From Bacillus sp. AFS059628 (GTDB taxonomy: Bacteria > Bacillota > Bacilli > Bacillales > Bacillaceae_G): 64,000 nt of DNA. Shown piece after piece: positions 8,821-17,376 of the stretch. A model generated the notes under the pieces. It ran no database searches, was not told where the DNA came from, and was given only the letters and a program-made list of their open reading frames with translations. Location: assembly GCF_002571225.1 (NCBI RefSeq), contig NZ_NVEC01000036.1, forward strand, positions 20,385-84,384, read 5' to 3'. Position 1 is the stretch's first letter, and each line of letters begins with the position of its first letter. Both the position numbers and the translations under genes were made by a program.

Positions 8821-9264
8821 TTAAGAGAAATAACTCTCAGCAAAGTTTTCCATATAAGACATATCATGTCCAAGATCCAATTCTATAATGTTATTAATTC
8901 CTATTACGGTTTTTAGTGTTGTTAGAACCTCTTCTTTAGTATTCGCCCCACTTATATAATCAGTATCACAGGTAATAGAGTTACTAATAATAAAATTGAA
9001 GAGACTTTCTTCATGTTTCTGCTGTTTAAGTAACAACTCATCCAGCATTTCTTGGCACTCTATTATTTTATCCTTATCTGTTAAGTCTTCTAATGCCTCT
9101 GAGCATTCCTTGATATAATAGCCATAATGTGCAAGTAAACTGTCTTTCTTCCACACAAAAAATTCTTCACATTTAGTCTTTATTGTAATATAGTCATAAC
9201 CATCTTCTTCAAACTCTATTAACGTTTTTTCAATATGTTCTTCCGTAATTTCTATTTTATCCAT
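8821..9264 (-). CDS. Hypothetical acidic protein
   Basis: A 147-residue protein with many Glu, Asp and Lys and no membrane segment. It has a likely helical centre (DKDKIIECQEMLDELLLKQQ). The start at 9264 is chosen because GGTGGAG precedes it; a GTG-like upstream extension has no support. No family was recognised. It follows a truncated open frame on the same strand by about 34 bases. Confidence 0.55.
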   Translation of the reverse strand: MDKIEITEEHIEKTLIEFEEDGYDYITIKTKCEEFFVWKKDSLLAHYGYYIKECSEALEDLTDKDKIIECQEMLDELLLKQQKHEESLFNFIISNSITCDTDYISGANTKEEVLTTLKTVIGINNIIELDLGHDMSYMENFAESYFS

Positions 9265-9297
9265 TGAACTCCACCTCAACTATAATAATTTTTGGTT

Positions 9298-9579
9298 TTA
9301 ACCTCTTCTTACTTTGTAAGTTAATGGTTCTAATTGAAGATTTTGCTCCAAGTCCCCATTAAGTTTATATACTCCCAGTGTTTCTGGATGCATCATAAGC
9401 AAATATCCTAAAAGGATAATAGATATCTCTCGCACTATCAAGTAAAATGGTGTTTTTTCTTCCCTTGTTATTTCTACTCCGATATACTTCACTTGCCCAT
9501 TAAGATTATATGATCGTATATCATACCTGCACCATCGCCTTCCGTTCCCTAGAAGAGATTCTAATAGCCGTTCAACACT
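9298..9579 (-). pseudogene. 5'-truncated gene remnant
   Basis: An open frame of about 93 codons reads like a genuine protein (for example WCRYDIRSYNLNGQVKYIGV and LIVREISIILLGYLLMMHPE). It opens right after a stop codon, with no start codon or ribosome binding site at its head. An internal GTG at 9492 has no ribosome binding site. It is best seen as the C-terminal piece of a larger lost gene. The family is unknown. Confidence 0.45.
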
Positions 9580-9594
9580 TTAATTCAAAAGAAT

Positions 9595-9628
9595 AAAGCC
9601 AAACGCTACTTATTAGCGTCTGGCTTTA
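9595..9628. terminator. Bidirectional terminator
   Basis: AAAGCCAAACGCTA and TAGCGTCTGGCTTT enclose a five-base loop. It ends the minus-strand ATPase/GIY-YIG operon. Confidence 0.8.
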
Positions 9629-9631
9629 AAA

Positions 9632-10000
9632 CTAGGAAGCCAAGGCATTTTTCACATGAGAAGCAAAATGGCAGTAAGGGCATTCCAAACCAGTACCAGA
9701 CGGCGATGCTGGATGGATAAGATTGCTTACCCCACTCCCCCGACAGTTATGCCACCATTGTGATTCTAACCAGAAAGCTTCTTGTGCATTCTTGGTATAA
9801 GTAAAAATAAAATATTCATATTCATATAGATGATTGTGTGTAAGTAATCGGCTTCTTAGACAAGTATCCGATCTGCCAACATATCCATAATCAAAACCAT
9901 TTTTATCATTACCAAGCACATATACACCTGGACAGTCTGCTTTAACAACCTTCCGAATGACTTGAGGGACAAACAATTGAGGCGTTGCTACCAGTTTCAT
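9632..10000 (-). CDS. GIY-YIG nuclease with CPYC zinc knuckle, coupled to GHKL ATPase
   Basis: A 122-residue protein. The GIY-YIG signature is PGVYVLGNDKNGFDYGYVGR, with an arginine in LRSRL and a glutamate in FWLESQWWHN as the remaining active-site candidates. A CPYCHFASH motif near the C-terminus looks like a small zinc knuckle with the earlier HNC. The ATG at 10000 is two bases after the TAA of the ATPase, and its ribosome binding site GGAG lies inside that gene. The two are therefore translationally coupled and probably act as one system: the ATPase as sensor or clamp, the nuclease as effector. Confidence 0.75.
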   Translation of the reverse strand: MKLVATPQLFVPQVIRKVVKADCPGVYVLGNDKNGFDYGYVGRSDTCLRSRLLTHNHLYEYEYFIFTYTKNAQEAFWLESQWWHNCRGSGVSNLIHPASPSGTGLECPYCHFASHVKNALAS

Positions 10001-10002
10001 AA

Positions 10003-11772
10003 TTATTTCTCCAACTGATTGATGGCAGTAGCAAGTATTGTACCCCATTGGGACCTTAAGTTGGTAAAAAGCATATCCTCATCGTCGAACATAGACTCTG
10101 CTTTACCAAAACTTAAAAGAAGTAACATAAATGCATCACGGTTTCTTTGCTTATCAAGGCCTCGTTGCACAACTTCCTCATTTTCACCCACCTGAAGTTC
10201 ACCACATAGTGGAACAAATACCTTTTCATAGAACGGATGATTCACGTTAAGCTTGACAATAACCTTGCCAAGAATGTGTTCCGTTTCAAAGAAGATATTC
10301 TGCGGATAACTTACTGGCTCAATTTTATAAGGCTTTTGTTTAATTGCCTCTTTCTTTTCTTCACGAGCTTTTTGGGTTTCTTCAGGAGTTTCCCTTGTTA
10401 CCACAGTCTCTTGTACAATATTGTCAATTTTCTTTTCTGCTTCTTCCTCAGTCATATCAATATTTTTCTTACCCCTTGGAAGAGTATCCGCTGCTTTGGC
10501 CATTACGTCCTCTGCTTTGCCAAAATCACCTGTTTCCTTAGCTTTTTCAGCTTCTACACGCTTCCAGTTATTTGTAATTTCTTTTCGTAAACTTTCAATA
10601 ACAGGAGCTATCACCTGTCTGATCTTGTCACGAAGAGAAGGAACTGGCTCAGCACCGCGTTTGATGTATCTCACATGAAAATACTCATCTAATTCCGCAG
10701 GGAATGAAATCTCGCATCCCCAAAAACGGTCTCTAAAATCATACGAAGCTTGCCCACGTACCCCCAAAATATAAGGAACCTTAGCATAAAGAACTTCACG
10801 ATCAGCTCTAAGGATTGAAATACCTTCATTATCAGGAATCTTTCTCTTTTTAGCAAAATCAACACGGCCGTCACCTTGACTTTTCCGCCATTCTTTTGGG
10901 AGTAAGGACATTTTTATTTTAATTTCGGCAGTCTCTCCATTTTCCGAGTTAGGAATTGGTAGGATAATTGTATCTTCACCCTTCAATTCAGCTTTTAGGT
11001 CTACACCATCTTTTGTATCAAAGACGGTTGGCCCCATCATATATAACGGATCATGGAGATACACTTTAGAATCGTTAAGAAAGAACTCAACTCCACTGAA
11101 AATATACTTTCTAAAAGTTCTACCAATGAAGGTCGTTAATCCCGCGATGTGTTGGGAGGCTTCAATTCCTTGTTCTTTAATCATGTCATATTGTAATCGG
11201 TCGCAATCCTCTAAGATAACGATAGTACCAGAAGAATCTGATAGATGCTCTGCATATGTTGCAGGGGGCTCTTTTTCAATTGGATGAGGAATTTCCATCT
11301 GCTCCTCATCACGAATTTCATTTAGGTCAATATAGGTATATAAAAAAGGAGAATTTTTGCTGGTTCTCGTATAAACTTCAATTCTCCGAGCAACGGAAAT
11401 CCCCCCAAGTGTTAACCCAACACCAAATTTTCCAATTCCTTTTTTTCCACCAGCCGGAACAGAGCGTTCAGTCCAACCTAAAACCAGACATTTAGCTAAG
11501 AGATCTTCTGTCATTCCTGTACCATCATCTGTGATTGCGACTTGCTTAATAACATCAATTGCTTTTTTCTTTGTAGCAAACTTTTTATTTTCAGTCTCGA
11601 TATCAATCCAAATCTTGCTTGACTTTGCTTCCACACCATTGTCAATGATCTCACCAATTCCGCTATCGAAACTGTATTCTGCATAGCGTAGTGATTCAAA
11701 TAAATTCGAGGCCTTAATCAATGGCTGCTCGACGTTCAAATTACCTTTTCCTACTGTTACTTTGTTTTTCAT
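10003..11772 (-). CDS. GHKL (MORC/MutL/Hsp90-like) ATPase
   Basis: A 589-residue protein with all GHKL ATP-binding boxes: EIIDNGVEA (41-49), DDGTGM (82-87) and GKKGIGKFGVGL (109-120). A ribosomal-S5-like transducer region follows. A charged, probably coiled segment (about 400-490, rich in E and K) leads to a unique C-terminal domain. Such ATPases were described in prokaryotic restriction-modification neighbourhoods as relatives of eukaryotic MORC and of MutL. ATP-driven dimer closure on DNA is the expected action. GGAGGG precedes the ATG. The downstream GIY-YIG gene overlaps its ribosome binding site. A role in phage defence is inferred. Confidence 0.82.
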   Translation of the reverse strand: MKNKVTVGKGNLNVEQPLIKASNLFESLRYAEYSFDSGIGEIIDNGVEAKSSKIWIDIETENKKFATKKKAIDVIKQVAITDDGTGMTEDLLAKCLVLGWTERSVPAGGKKGIGKFGVGLTLGGISVARRIEVYTRTSKNSPFLYTYIDLNEIRDEEQMEIPHPIEKEPPATYAEHLSDSSGTIVILEDCDRLQYDMIKEQGIEASQHIAGLTTFIGRTFRKYIFSGVEFFLNDSKVYLHDPLYMMGPTVFDTKDGVDLKAELKGEDTIILPIPNSENGETAEIKIKMSLLPKEWRKSQGDGRVDFAKKRKIPDNEGISILRADREVLYAKVPYILGVRGQASYDFRDRFWGCEISFPAELDEYFHVRYIKRGAEPVPSLRDKIRQVIAPVIESLRKEITNNWKRVEAEKAKETGDFGKAEDVMAKAADTLPRGKKNIDMTEEEAEKKIDNIVQETVVTRETPEETQKAREEKKEAIKQKPYKIEPVSYPQNIFFETEHILGKVIVKLNVNHPFYEKVFVPLCGELQVGENEEVVQRGLDKQRNRDAFMLLLLSFGKAESMFDDEDMLFTNLRSQWGTILATAINQLEK

Positions 11773-12342
11773 GGGATATTCCCTCCAATAATTTTTTCGA
11801 GTCTGTTTTCAATTACCAAAACAAAAAAGACCTGCTGTCAGCAGGTCTCATTAAAAGTCAAATTATGGTAACAGAAAATCAGAAATTCGTGCCAATATAA
11901 TATAAGACAAAAAATCCCTAGTCTTATAGCATTTAAAACCATTATTGAAAGAAACATACTAATGGTATGTAAGCAACGATTACACTGAACATTCTGTTCC
12001 CACGGACTTTGCCATGAGACCCTTCAGACTCGCTAATTACATCTTAAGTGAAAGGCCCAAGATTTGTAAAGGAATATTTTTATATTTTTAGTAAATTTCG
12101 AATTAAAAAACCAATACTATTTTGTTTAAAACTCCCGCCTCCCTTTAAGTTCAGTCATTTTGTTCAACCTTAATTTTAAAGAAATATTTTTTCTACGCCC
12201 CTCTTTAATTCTCAAATTGGTAATGGTCTTTGTCTTTTTGTTGTGATTGATTGATGAGGCACTCCATAAAAACACTATCAGTTTTATTTACTTCCACTAA
12301 TGCATCACCAAAGTTCCTTAAAGTGCTGTTTTTTTATTGTAA
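11773..12342. other. 570-bp intergenic leader region
   Basis: No supported gene. On the minus strand, about 60 bases before the ATPase ATG, the perfect hairpin AGACCTGCTG/CAGCAGGTCT is followed by TTTTTT (11822-11848). This is a terminator placed upstream of the gene it would control. Farther up (about 11960-12060) is a GC-richer stretch with short complementary words (GGGTCTCATGG, CCGTGGGAACAG), possibly a structured leader RNA. No T-box or known riboswitch core was recognised. Confidence 0.45.
11822..11848 (-). terminator. Terminator upstream of the GHKL ATPase gene
   Basis: On the minus strand GAGACCTGCTG-AC-AGCAGGTC is followed by six T residues. It lies between the leader and the ATPase start. 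It either ends a small RNA or acts as an attenuator. Confidence 0.65.
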
Positions 12343-12343
12343 T

Positions 12344-12424
12344 TCGACAAAATATGACAATATACAAATAATTTGTTTGCTACCATGAGATGAGAAATCT
12401 TACATTTTAGATACTAGGAGGATA
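12344..12424 (+). promoter_or_regulatory. Promoter-leader module copy 3
   Basis: TCGACA (12344-12349), 17 bp and AATAAT (12367-12372). The leader TTTGCTACCATGAGATGAGA continues AATCTTACATTTTAG into the AGGAGG site. It is almost the same as copy 2 over about 70 bases. Confidence 0.75.
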
Positions 12425-12428
12425 TATT

Positions 12429-13175
12429 TTGAAAAATAAACTATTAATCGCACTATCAAGCTGCGCTTTAATCATGGGATTAGCAGCTTGCTCATCTAAC
12501 GAAACAACAAGTACTTCTAATAACTCTAAAGCTGAAGAGAAAGCACAAAAAGAAGTAGAAAAAGCTCAGAAGGCTGAAGAAAAAGAGAAAGCGAAAAAAG
12601 AAAAGGAAGAACAGAAGGAAGCTGAAAAGCAACAAGAAAAAGAAAAGAAAGAGCAAGAAAAAAAGGATAATGAAGAACAGAAGAAACAAGAAGAAAACTC
12701 CAAGCCAGCTGCAAATGCAGATAAAGTTACATATGAAAACGAAATTAAGCCTACTATTGATGAAATGATAAAGGAATATGATGAAATTTGGAATCAGGAC
12801 TGGAGACCTATTTGGGGAGAAGCGAGTAAAGACCCAGAATCTCTAGACAAGAACGCTTTAAAAGAGAAAATGGAGTCAATTACAAATCGATATGATGCAC
12901 TGTCAAATAAAAATACAGCATTTAAAAGTGGCTCAAAGCTAACTGATCCTGTGTTAAAAGAAAAGATCGAGAAATTTAGAGTGGAGTTTGGACTAGCAAC
13001 TAACTATAGAAGTAATGCTGGAAGAGCTGTAACTCAAGGTATAAAAGGTTTAGCACCAATGAAAGACAGAATGAATGAAGCTCAAAAATCAGTTAAGCTT
13101 TCTGATCAGAAGTTACTTAATGCTGTAGCCAGCTTAACTGAGGTAGAATCAAAATTAGGTGTTAGTCGTAATTAG
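12429..13175 (+). CDS. Lipoprotein with charged coiled coil
   Basis: A 248-residue protein starting with TTG after AGGAGG. The signal peptide ends in the lipobox LAAC (about 18-21). Residues about 35-95 are almost wholly E, K, Q and A, a long charged helix likely to span the cell wall. The C-terminal domain (about 98-248) contains two tryptophans in EIWNQDWRPIW and is helical. No enzyme motif is seen. Expected location is the outer face of the membrane. Surface lipoproteins of this type on phages and plasmids can act in superinfection exclusion, but that is only a possibility here. Confidence 0.7.
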   Translation: MKNKLLIALSSCALIMGLAACSSNETTSTSNNSKAEEKAQKEVEKAQKAEEKEKAKKEKEEQKEAEKQQEKEKKEQEKKDNEEQKKQEENSKPAANADKVTYENEIKPTIDEMIKEYDEIWNQDWRPIWGEASKDPESLDKNALKEKMESITNRYDALSNKNTAFKSGSKLTDPVLKEKIEKFRVEFGLATNYRSNAGRAVTQGIKGLAPMKDRMNEAQKSVKLSDQKLLNAVASLTEVESKLGVSRN

Positions 13176-13230
13176 ACACTCGAAAGAGTGCTCTTATTAC
13201 TTGAAACATTAAATGAAAGGAACAAACTAC

Positions 13231-14148
13231 GTGAATAAAAAAGCTGTATTTCTATTTTTAGGCGCTATTATTAGCATAGTTATTTATATTTTCTTTTATG
13301 ATATTTTAGAATTTCTAAAAAAATCAGATCCAAAAACCATACCAATTATTAGTTTAATAGGCGGATTCACCGGGGCGTCTATTGGTCAAGTTGTCGGACA
13401 TTATTTCACACAAAGTCGAGACACAATCAAAGATACAAAAGAAAAATATCAAAATCTTTACTCTCCAATTGCACACAAAATAATATATTACCTAGAGTGT
13501 GAACAGGATTATTTCAAAAAAATTCTGATGCCAAGCTATTTAGGAAGATCAACACATTCCACACCCGATCAAGCATTTAAGAATGTTCTAGATATAGTGA
13601 ATAATAATATGAAATATGCTACACCTGAAATCATTGCAATGTCCGAAGAGCTAAACAGGTTATCCAATAGTAATTGGAACGAAAATCGAAGTAAAAGAAT
13701 GCAATTATGCGAATCTCTTCTCACTAAATATTTATATCTAAGTAAAAATTTAAACTCCATATTACCAACTACAGAAAAATCAGTTACAGACGCTTTATTT
13801 ATATGTAAGTTTGATATTTTGTGCAAATCTTGTTATTACTATAAATTACCCGGTCATTTCTTAAATCATGGTGATATAATTAGTTCCGTCAAAAACACAA
13901 ATGAATTAAACAAACAAATCGATAAAGCAAAAAAACAAATCATTAAATTAAGAGAGAAAAATAAAAAGCATAATGATAAGATGGTAGCATCCTGCTTCGA
14001 TCCAGGTATTACATGCTTAAAAAACATAATTGAAACTATCTCATCAAATATTGATATTAAGGTTAATTTAATGACAGTTGCTTACAATGACGAAAAAGAG
14101 ATGAATGATTACATCAGTCAGATGGATGCGCATGGTGTTGTCGGATAA
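13231..14148 (+). CDS. Hypothetical membrane-anchored protein
   Basis: A 305-residue protein. Two N-terminal hydrophobic segments (about 5-25 and 37-58, including a glycine-rich GGFTGASIGQVVGHYF) are followed by a large soluble domain rich in K, N and S. An ATG six codons earlier lacks a ribosome binding site, while the GTG at 13231 has AAAGGA upstream. A helical motif near 225-255 is very lysine-rich. No family was recognised. It lies 55 bases after the lipoprotein gene and probably shares its transcript. Confidence 0.6.
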   Translation: MNKKAVFLFLGAIISIVIYIFFYDILEFLKKSDPKTIPIISLIGGFTGASIGQVVGHYFTQSRDTIKDTKEKYQNLYSPIAHKIIYYLECEQDYFKKILMPSYLGRSTHSTPDQAFKNVLDIVNNNMKYATPEIIAMSEELNRLSNSNWNENRSKRMQLCESLLTKYLYLSKNLNSILPTTEKSVTDALFICKFDILCKSCYYYKLPGHFLNHGDIISSVKNTNELNKQIDKAKKQIIKLREKNKKHNDKMVASCFDPGITCLKNIIETISSNIDIKVNLMTVAYNDEKEMNDYISQMDAHGVVG

Positions 14149-14193
14149 AAAAAGAGTTACGTTTCTCTTTTTCGAGTAAATATAGATTCGAAC

Positions 14194-14312
14194 CGTATTT
14201 CTCAATGAACGATATAACTTAATATAGTAAAGTAATATTTGGATGGGAGTCCAATACATATTATTAAAATTAAAGTGGTTCAAGTCGGAAGACACCTTAG
14301 GGTGTCTTTTCT
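14194..14312 (+). repeat. Shared 3' module, long copy A (module copy 4)
   Basis: About 118 bases, from GTATTTCTCAATG through GTCCAATACATATT and GTGGTTCAAGTCGG to the GACACC-TTAG-GGTGTC hairpin. It matches 18974-19091 at most positions, including parts outside the terminator itself. Confidence 0.8.
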
Positions 14313-14414
14313 TTATGCTACCCTTTCAGAATATTACTTATCTTGAAATATAAGTTCATTATAGTTCCTTTATGTTAAAATTAGGTAAAATAATGCTGCA
14401 AAAGGAGCTACAAA

Positions 14415-14966
14415 ATGAAATTCAAATTTATTGCAATAATATTTAGTGTTTTGTTATTAAATGCTTGTTCATCCACTAATAGTAATTCAAATGTTGTTGA
14501 TGATCATTCACCTACAGAAACAGTAAAAAAATATCATGAAGCTATAATAAAAAAAGATATAAGTACAGCTAAAAAAATTGGTATACATCAAGGGAGTGAA
14601 TCTAGTAAAACACCTTCTGATGAAGAAGTAAAAAAATATATGGATGATTTTTCAAATGAAATTGATAAATTGGGCGGTTTAGAGAAAATTAAGTTTAAAG
14701 AAATAGAGAAAAAAGATATTAAAGAAGAAAACATCAAAAGTTTTGATGAAAAATATGATAAAAATTGGTCAATGGTAATGGTGAACTATAGGGAATTCAT
14801 TGACAAACTTAAACCAAATGAAGCAAAAACAGGATCTGGATTAGTATATTATTTTCTAAGTAAGGTAGATGGCGAATATTATATCGTTAATAATACAGGT
14901 GGAAATATATCCGCTGTGGTTAAAGAGGGACGAGAAAGTAAATATGTTAAAAACAAAAAAGACTAG
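14415..14966 (+). CDS. Lipoprotein, DUF4878-like
   Basis: A 183-residue protein. The signal peptide ends in LNAC (lipobox, about 14-17). The body begins with PTETVKKYHEAIIKKD, the typical start of the small NTF2/lumazine-binding-like extracytoplasmic domain found in many Bacillus lipoproteins, and continues with beta-rich segments ending in YYIVNNTGG. AAGGAG precedes the ATG. It is a one-gene unit with a terminator at 14960-14990 (GACTAG-AATTTA-CTAGTC and a T-run). The function is unknown. Confidence 0.65.
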   Translation: MKFKFIAIIFSVLLLNACSSTNSNSNVVDDHSPTETVKKYHEAIIKKDISTAKKIGIHQGSESSKTPSDEEVKKYMDDFSNEIDKLGGLEKIKFKEIEKKDIKEENIKSFDEKYDKNWSMVMVNYREFIDKLKPNEAKTGSGLVYYFLSKVDGEYYIVNNTGGNISAVVKEGRESKYVKNKKD

Positions 14967-14992
14967 AATTTACTAGTCTTTTTTGTTTATTC
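14957..14992 (+). terminator. Rho-independent terminator
   Basis: AAAAAAGACTAG and CTAGTCTTTTTTG enclose a six-base loop that overlaps the stop codon of the lipoprotein gene. Confidence 0.85.
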
Positions 14993-15031
14993 ATTTAAAA
15001 TCCCTCTAATATATCGCGGATATTATTAAAT

Positions 15032-15787
15032 TTATTGGTACTTTAATGGATCTTTCTTATCATATGTACCATTTTCCTTATCTTCTTTTATTTTTTCTTC
15101 TCTTTCTTTCTGATGTTCTTCATAAGTTTGACCTTCATTTTCTATTGTAGAATCATCTTTATTATCTGGTAAAACACCTTCAATGTATATATTAGTTAAA
15201 GGTGTTTCTTCAGCCTTTTCTTCCATAAAATTATATTTATAAACATAACCATTTTCATCTAAGGCATAGTATCCAGTAGTAACCATTCTTCCTTTATTGT
15301 TATCTTTCTTGAACGCATAAACTAGTTTGTTATCAGGCGTTGTGCTTTCAGATTTCTCTAATTCATATTCCTCATGTTTTGCGTTTTTAGGCATGAGATA
15401 CTCTTTTAATGACATTTCTAATTCTGCAACACTTAAACGTCCTTCTGCATTTGATTTAGGAGCTATAAAGGTTTTATCTGTTAATTGTTTTTTCAGCTTT
15501 TCTTTATCAGTATTTGGTGACGTTTTTTGTTCAGTTTCCTTATTAATCTCTGTACTATCGGTATTATTTTGTTTTTCATCTGTTTTAGATTCTAAATCTG
15601 CATTTTTTTGTTTTAAATCTTCATTTTCTTTTTTTAATGATTCTAGTTCTTCTTTCGTATTTTGTGATTCATTATTCGATTTAGTACTAGTATTTTGTTG
15701 TTCGCTAGCTTTACTTGAAGAATTATCACAAGCTTGTAACAGTAGTATTGACGCCGTAATCATTGATATAACTATACCTTTTTTCAT
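15032..15787 (-). CDS. Lipoprotein with coiled-coil stalk
   Basis: A 251-residue protein. The lipobox LLQAC (about 17-21) follows a hydrophobic signal peptide. Residues about 45-95 form a coiled coil with KEELESLKKENEDLKQKNAD. The C-terminal domain (about 100-251) has beta-type segments such as VYAFKKDNNKGRMVTTGYYA and ends in a very acidic/basic tail. AGAGGGG precedes the ATG at 15787; an upstream start would have no ribosome binding site. It is transcribed against the neighbouring lipoprotein. The function is unknown. Confidence 0.65.
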   Translation of the reverse strand: MKKGIVISMITASILLLQACDNSSSKASEQQNTSTKSNNESQNTKEELESLKKENEDLKQKNADLESKTDEKQNNTDSTEINKETEQKTSPNTDKEKLKKQLTDKTFIAPKSNAEGRLSVAELEMSLKEYLMPKNAKHEEYELEKSESTTPDNKLVYAFKKDNNKGRMVTTGYYALDENGYVYKYNFMEEKAEETPLTNIYIEGVLPDNKDDSTIENEGQTYEEHQKEREEKIKEDKENGTYDKKDPLKYQ

Positions 15788-15884
15788 AAAATCCCCTCTT
15801 CTTCTATTCATTTCCACTATATACCTTATAATGTATAACTGTCTTCGTCAAACTATCTTAATATAATCTCTAACATCTATTACT

Positions 15885-15940
15885 AAAATTACGGTAGTTC
15901 AAGTCGGAGGAAGGCACCTTAGGGGGTCTTTTCTTTATGC
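15885..15940 (+). terminator. Shared 3' module copy 5
   Basis: GTAGTTCAAGTCGGAGGAAG and the hairpin GGCACC-TTAG-GGGGTC, with one stem change, then TTTTCTTTATGCATAAAAAA. It is joined to the degraded gene copy on its right in the same way as copy 6. Confidence 0.7.
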
Positions 15941-15944
15941 ATAA

Positions 15945-16112
15945 AAAAGCCTTATCTCCCTATAAAAAGATAAGACCTTTATATACTACCTATTATCCGA
16001 TCCATCAGTTTCATAACACATTTAGCTTCTCCAAAAAGACCACCAGTGTCCTATTCTCCACCATAATACGCATACTTCCCAGGTAAACCATTATCTCGTA
16101 TACTTGGATATG
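15945..16112 (-). pseudogene. Remnant of small membrane protein gene (Cys-rich C-terminal part)
   Basis: This stretch matches 16800-16985 (the end of the 114-residue gene) at most bases: the TTATCTYCCTATAAAAAGAT hairpin, the CATTTAGCTTCTCC segment and the CTTGGAT end. The codons for the CVYNKTDESDNR tail are damaged by small deletions. It is the left end of a duplication whose N-terminal part has been replaced by the next gene. Confidence 0.6.
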
Positions 16113-16126
16113 ATTTTAGTTTATAT

Positions 16127-16327
16127 TCATAAACCTAAACCATAACAATATAACCAGATTACCATGATTAGAATTCCCATAACAGTAACTAATAGGAGTT
16201 TACCATCCGGACCTGTAATAACTTCTTTTAGATTTTCTTTTGCTTGTTGTTTCTTTTCTCCACTTGAAAAGAGATAAATAATGAAATAAGTAACCACTAA
16301 GAAGAATGAGAATATTATATCTATCAT
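16127..16327 (-). CDS. Small two-helix membrane protein, paralogue A
   Basis: A 66-residue protein. An N-terminal hydrophobic helix (about 1-22) is followed by SSGEKKQQAKENLKEVITGP (21-40), then DGK and a second hydrophobic helix. The core pattern is SGExxxxAKExxKExxxGPxGK. It recurs in paralogues at 16413, 16845 and 20674 and in a frameshifted copy at 20944. The upstream region AGGAGGTACATAAGTAATG is almost the same in all copies. No known family was recognised. The charged loop should face the cytoplasm. Confidence 0.7.
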   Translation of the reverse strand: MIDIIFSFFLVVTYFIIYLFSSGEKKQQAKENLKEVITGPDGKLLLVTVMGILIMVIWLYCYGLGL

Positions 16328-16412
16328 TACTTATGTACCTCCTAATATATATGTACCTTTAATTATCCAGTAATTTTCTTGCACCTTGTATCAGCCTGAG
16401 TAACTGGAATGC

Positions 16413-16613
16413 TTAGTTCAATAAAAACCAAATGATAAAAATTACTCCTATAACTGCTAAAGTTCCAAAAAAACCTACCAACATTTTTCCCTCAGGACCA
16501 TTAATAAGCTCTTTTAAAACTTCTTTTGCTATTCGCTGACCTTTACCACTTAAAGTTATTGAAAGAATAAAGAATATTACCACTAATACAAATGAAAAAA
16601 TTATTAGTTCCAT
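16413..16613 (-). CDS. Small two-helix membrane protein, paralogue B
   Basis: 66 residues with the same plan as its neighbour: helix (1-20), then SGKGQRIAKEVLKELINGPE and GKML, then a second helix. It is the most divergent in the first helix and has SGKG instead of SGEx. It lies 86 bases upstream of paralogue A on the same strand with a conserved GGGAGGTATACAAGTC start region. Confidence 0.7.
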   Translation of the reverse strand: MELIIFSFVLVVIFFILSITLSGKGQRIAKEVLKELINGPEGKMLVGFFGTLAVIGVIFIIWFLLN

Positions 16614-16751
16614 GACTTGTATACCTCCCTAATATATGTTCGTTATTAATTAACCAATAATTTCCTTATACATTATACCAACTAGGGTACATGGAAGTAT
16701 AACAAATTATTTTTATAATTTAATTTATTAATAGGGATGGCATTTATACAG

Positions 16752-16796
16752 GATAGCTCAAGTTGGAGGAAGGCACCTTTGGGTGTCTTTTCTTTA
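16752..16796 (+). terminator. Shared 3' module copy 6
   Basis: TAGCTCAAGTTGGAGGAAGG and the hairpin GGCACC-TTTG-GGTGTC with T-run, followed by ATGCATAAAAAAGCC as in copy 5. Confidence 0.75.
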
Positions 16797-16842
16797 TGCA
16801 TAAAAAAGCCTTATCTTCCTATAAAAAGATAAGGCCTTTATA
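16797..16842 (-). terminator. Terminator of paralogue C
   Basis: GCCTTATCTT-CCTATAAA-AAGATAAGGC with flanking A and T runs. A near-identical hairpin follows module copy 5. Confidence 0.75.
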
Positions 16843-16844
16843 TA

Positions 16845-17189
16845 CTACCTATTATCCGATTCATCGGTTTTATTATAAACACATTTAGCTTCTCCAAAAA
16901 GACCGCCGGTGTCCCATTCGCCACCATAATGAGCACACTTCAAAGGGGTACGATCGTTTCTCATACTTGGATTTGAAGGTGGTTCATTGCCATTATTTAC
17001 AATACTACCAACAATAAATATCCCTCCGATTACAAATACCACAGCAACGATTAAGAGTGTTTTCCCATTAGGACCGGTAACAATGTCATTTACAACTTCT
17101 TTTACTTCTTGCTGAGTTTCACCTTTTGAAAATAATGAAAGAATAATAGAGATTATAAATATGAAAAATAACCCTATTATAAATACCAT
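16845..17189 (-). CDS. Small membrane protein paralogue C with Cys-containing tail
   Basis: A 114-residue protein. The first 65 residues follow the family plan (helix, SKGETQQEVKEVVNDIVTGP, NGK, helix). An extra extracytoplasmic tail follows: a low-complexity NNGNEPPSNPSM stretch, then CAHYGGEWDTGGLFGEAKC, where two cysteines could form a disulfide. A decayed copy of the same tail lies at 15945-16112. GGGAGGTACATAATTC precedes the ATG. Confidence 0.7.
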   Translation of the reverse strand: MVFIIGLFFIFIISIILSLFSKGETQQEVKEVVNDIVTGPNGKTLLIVAVVFVIGGIFIVGSIVNNGNEPPSNPSMRNDRTPLKCAHYGGEWDTGGLFGEAKCVYNKTDESDNR

Positions 17190-17324
17190 GAATTATGTAC
17201 CTCCCTAATATATGTTAGCTATTAATTAACCAATAATTTCCTTATACATTATATCAGCTAGGGTAAACAGAAGTATAACAAATTATTTTTATAGTTTAAT
17301 GTATTAATCGGGGCGGCATTTATA

Positions 17325-17370
17325 CAGGATAGTTTAAGTCGGAGGGAGGCGCCTTAGGGTGTCTTTTTTA
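17325..17370 (+). terminator. Shared 3' module copy 7, fused to promoter module
   Basis: TAGTTTAAGTCGGAGGGAGG and the hairpin GGCGCC-TTAG-GGTGTC. Its T-run runs straight into the TCGACA of promoter-leader module 4, so the end of one unit and the start of the next are joined without spacer. Confidence 0.75.
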
Positions 17371-17376
17371 TTTTTT

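Noticed and set aside
10237-10678. Several open frames opposite the GHKL ATPase
   Set aside because: Antisense shadows of the acidic, lysine-rich coding strand; composition is Phe/Leu/Ser-rich and starts lack ribosome binding sites.
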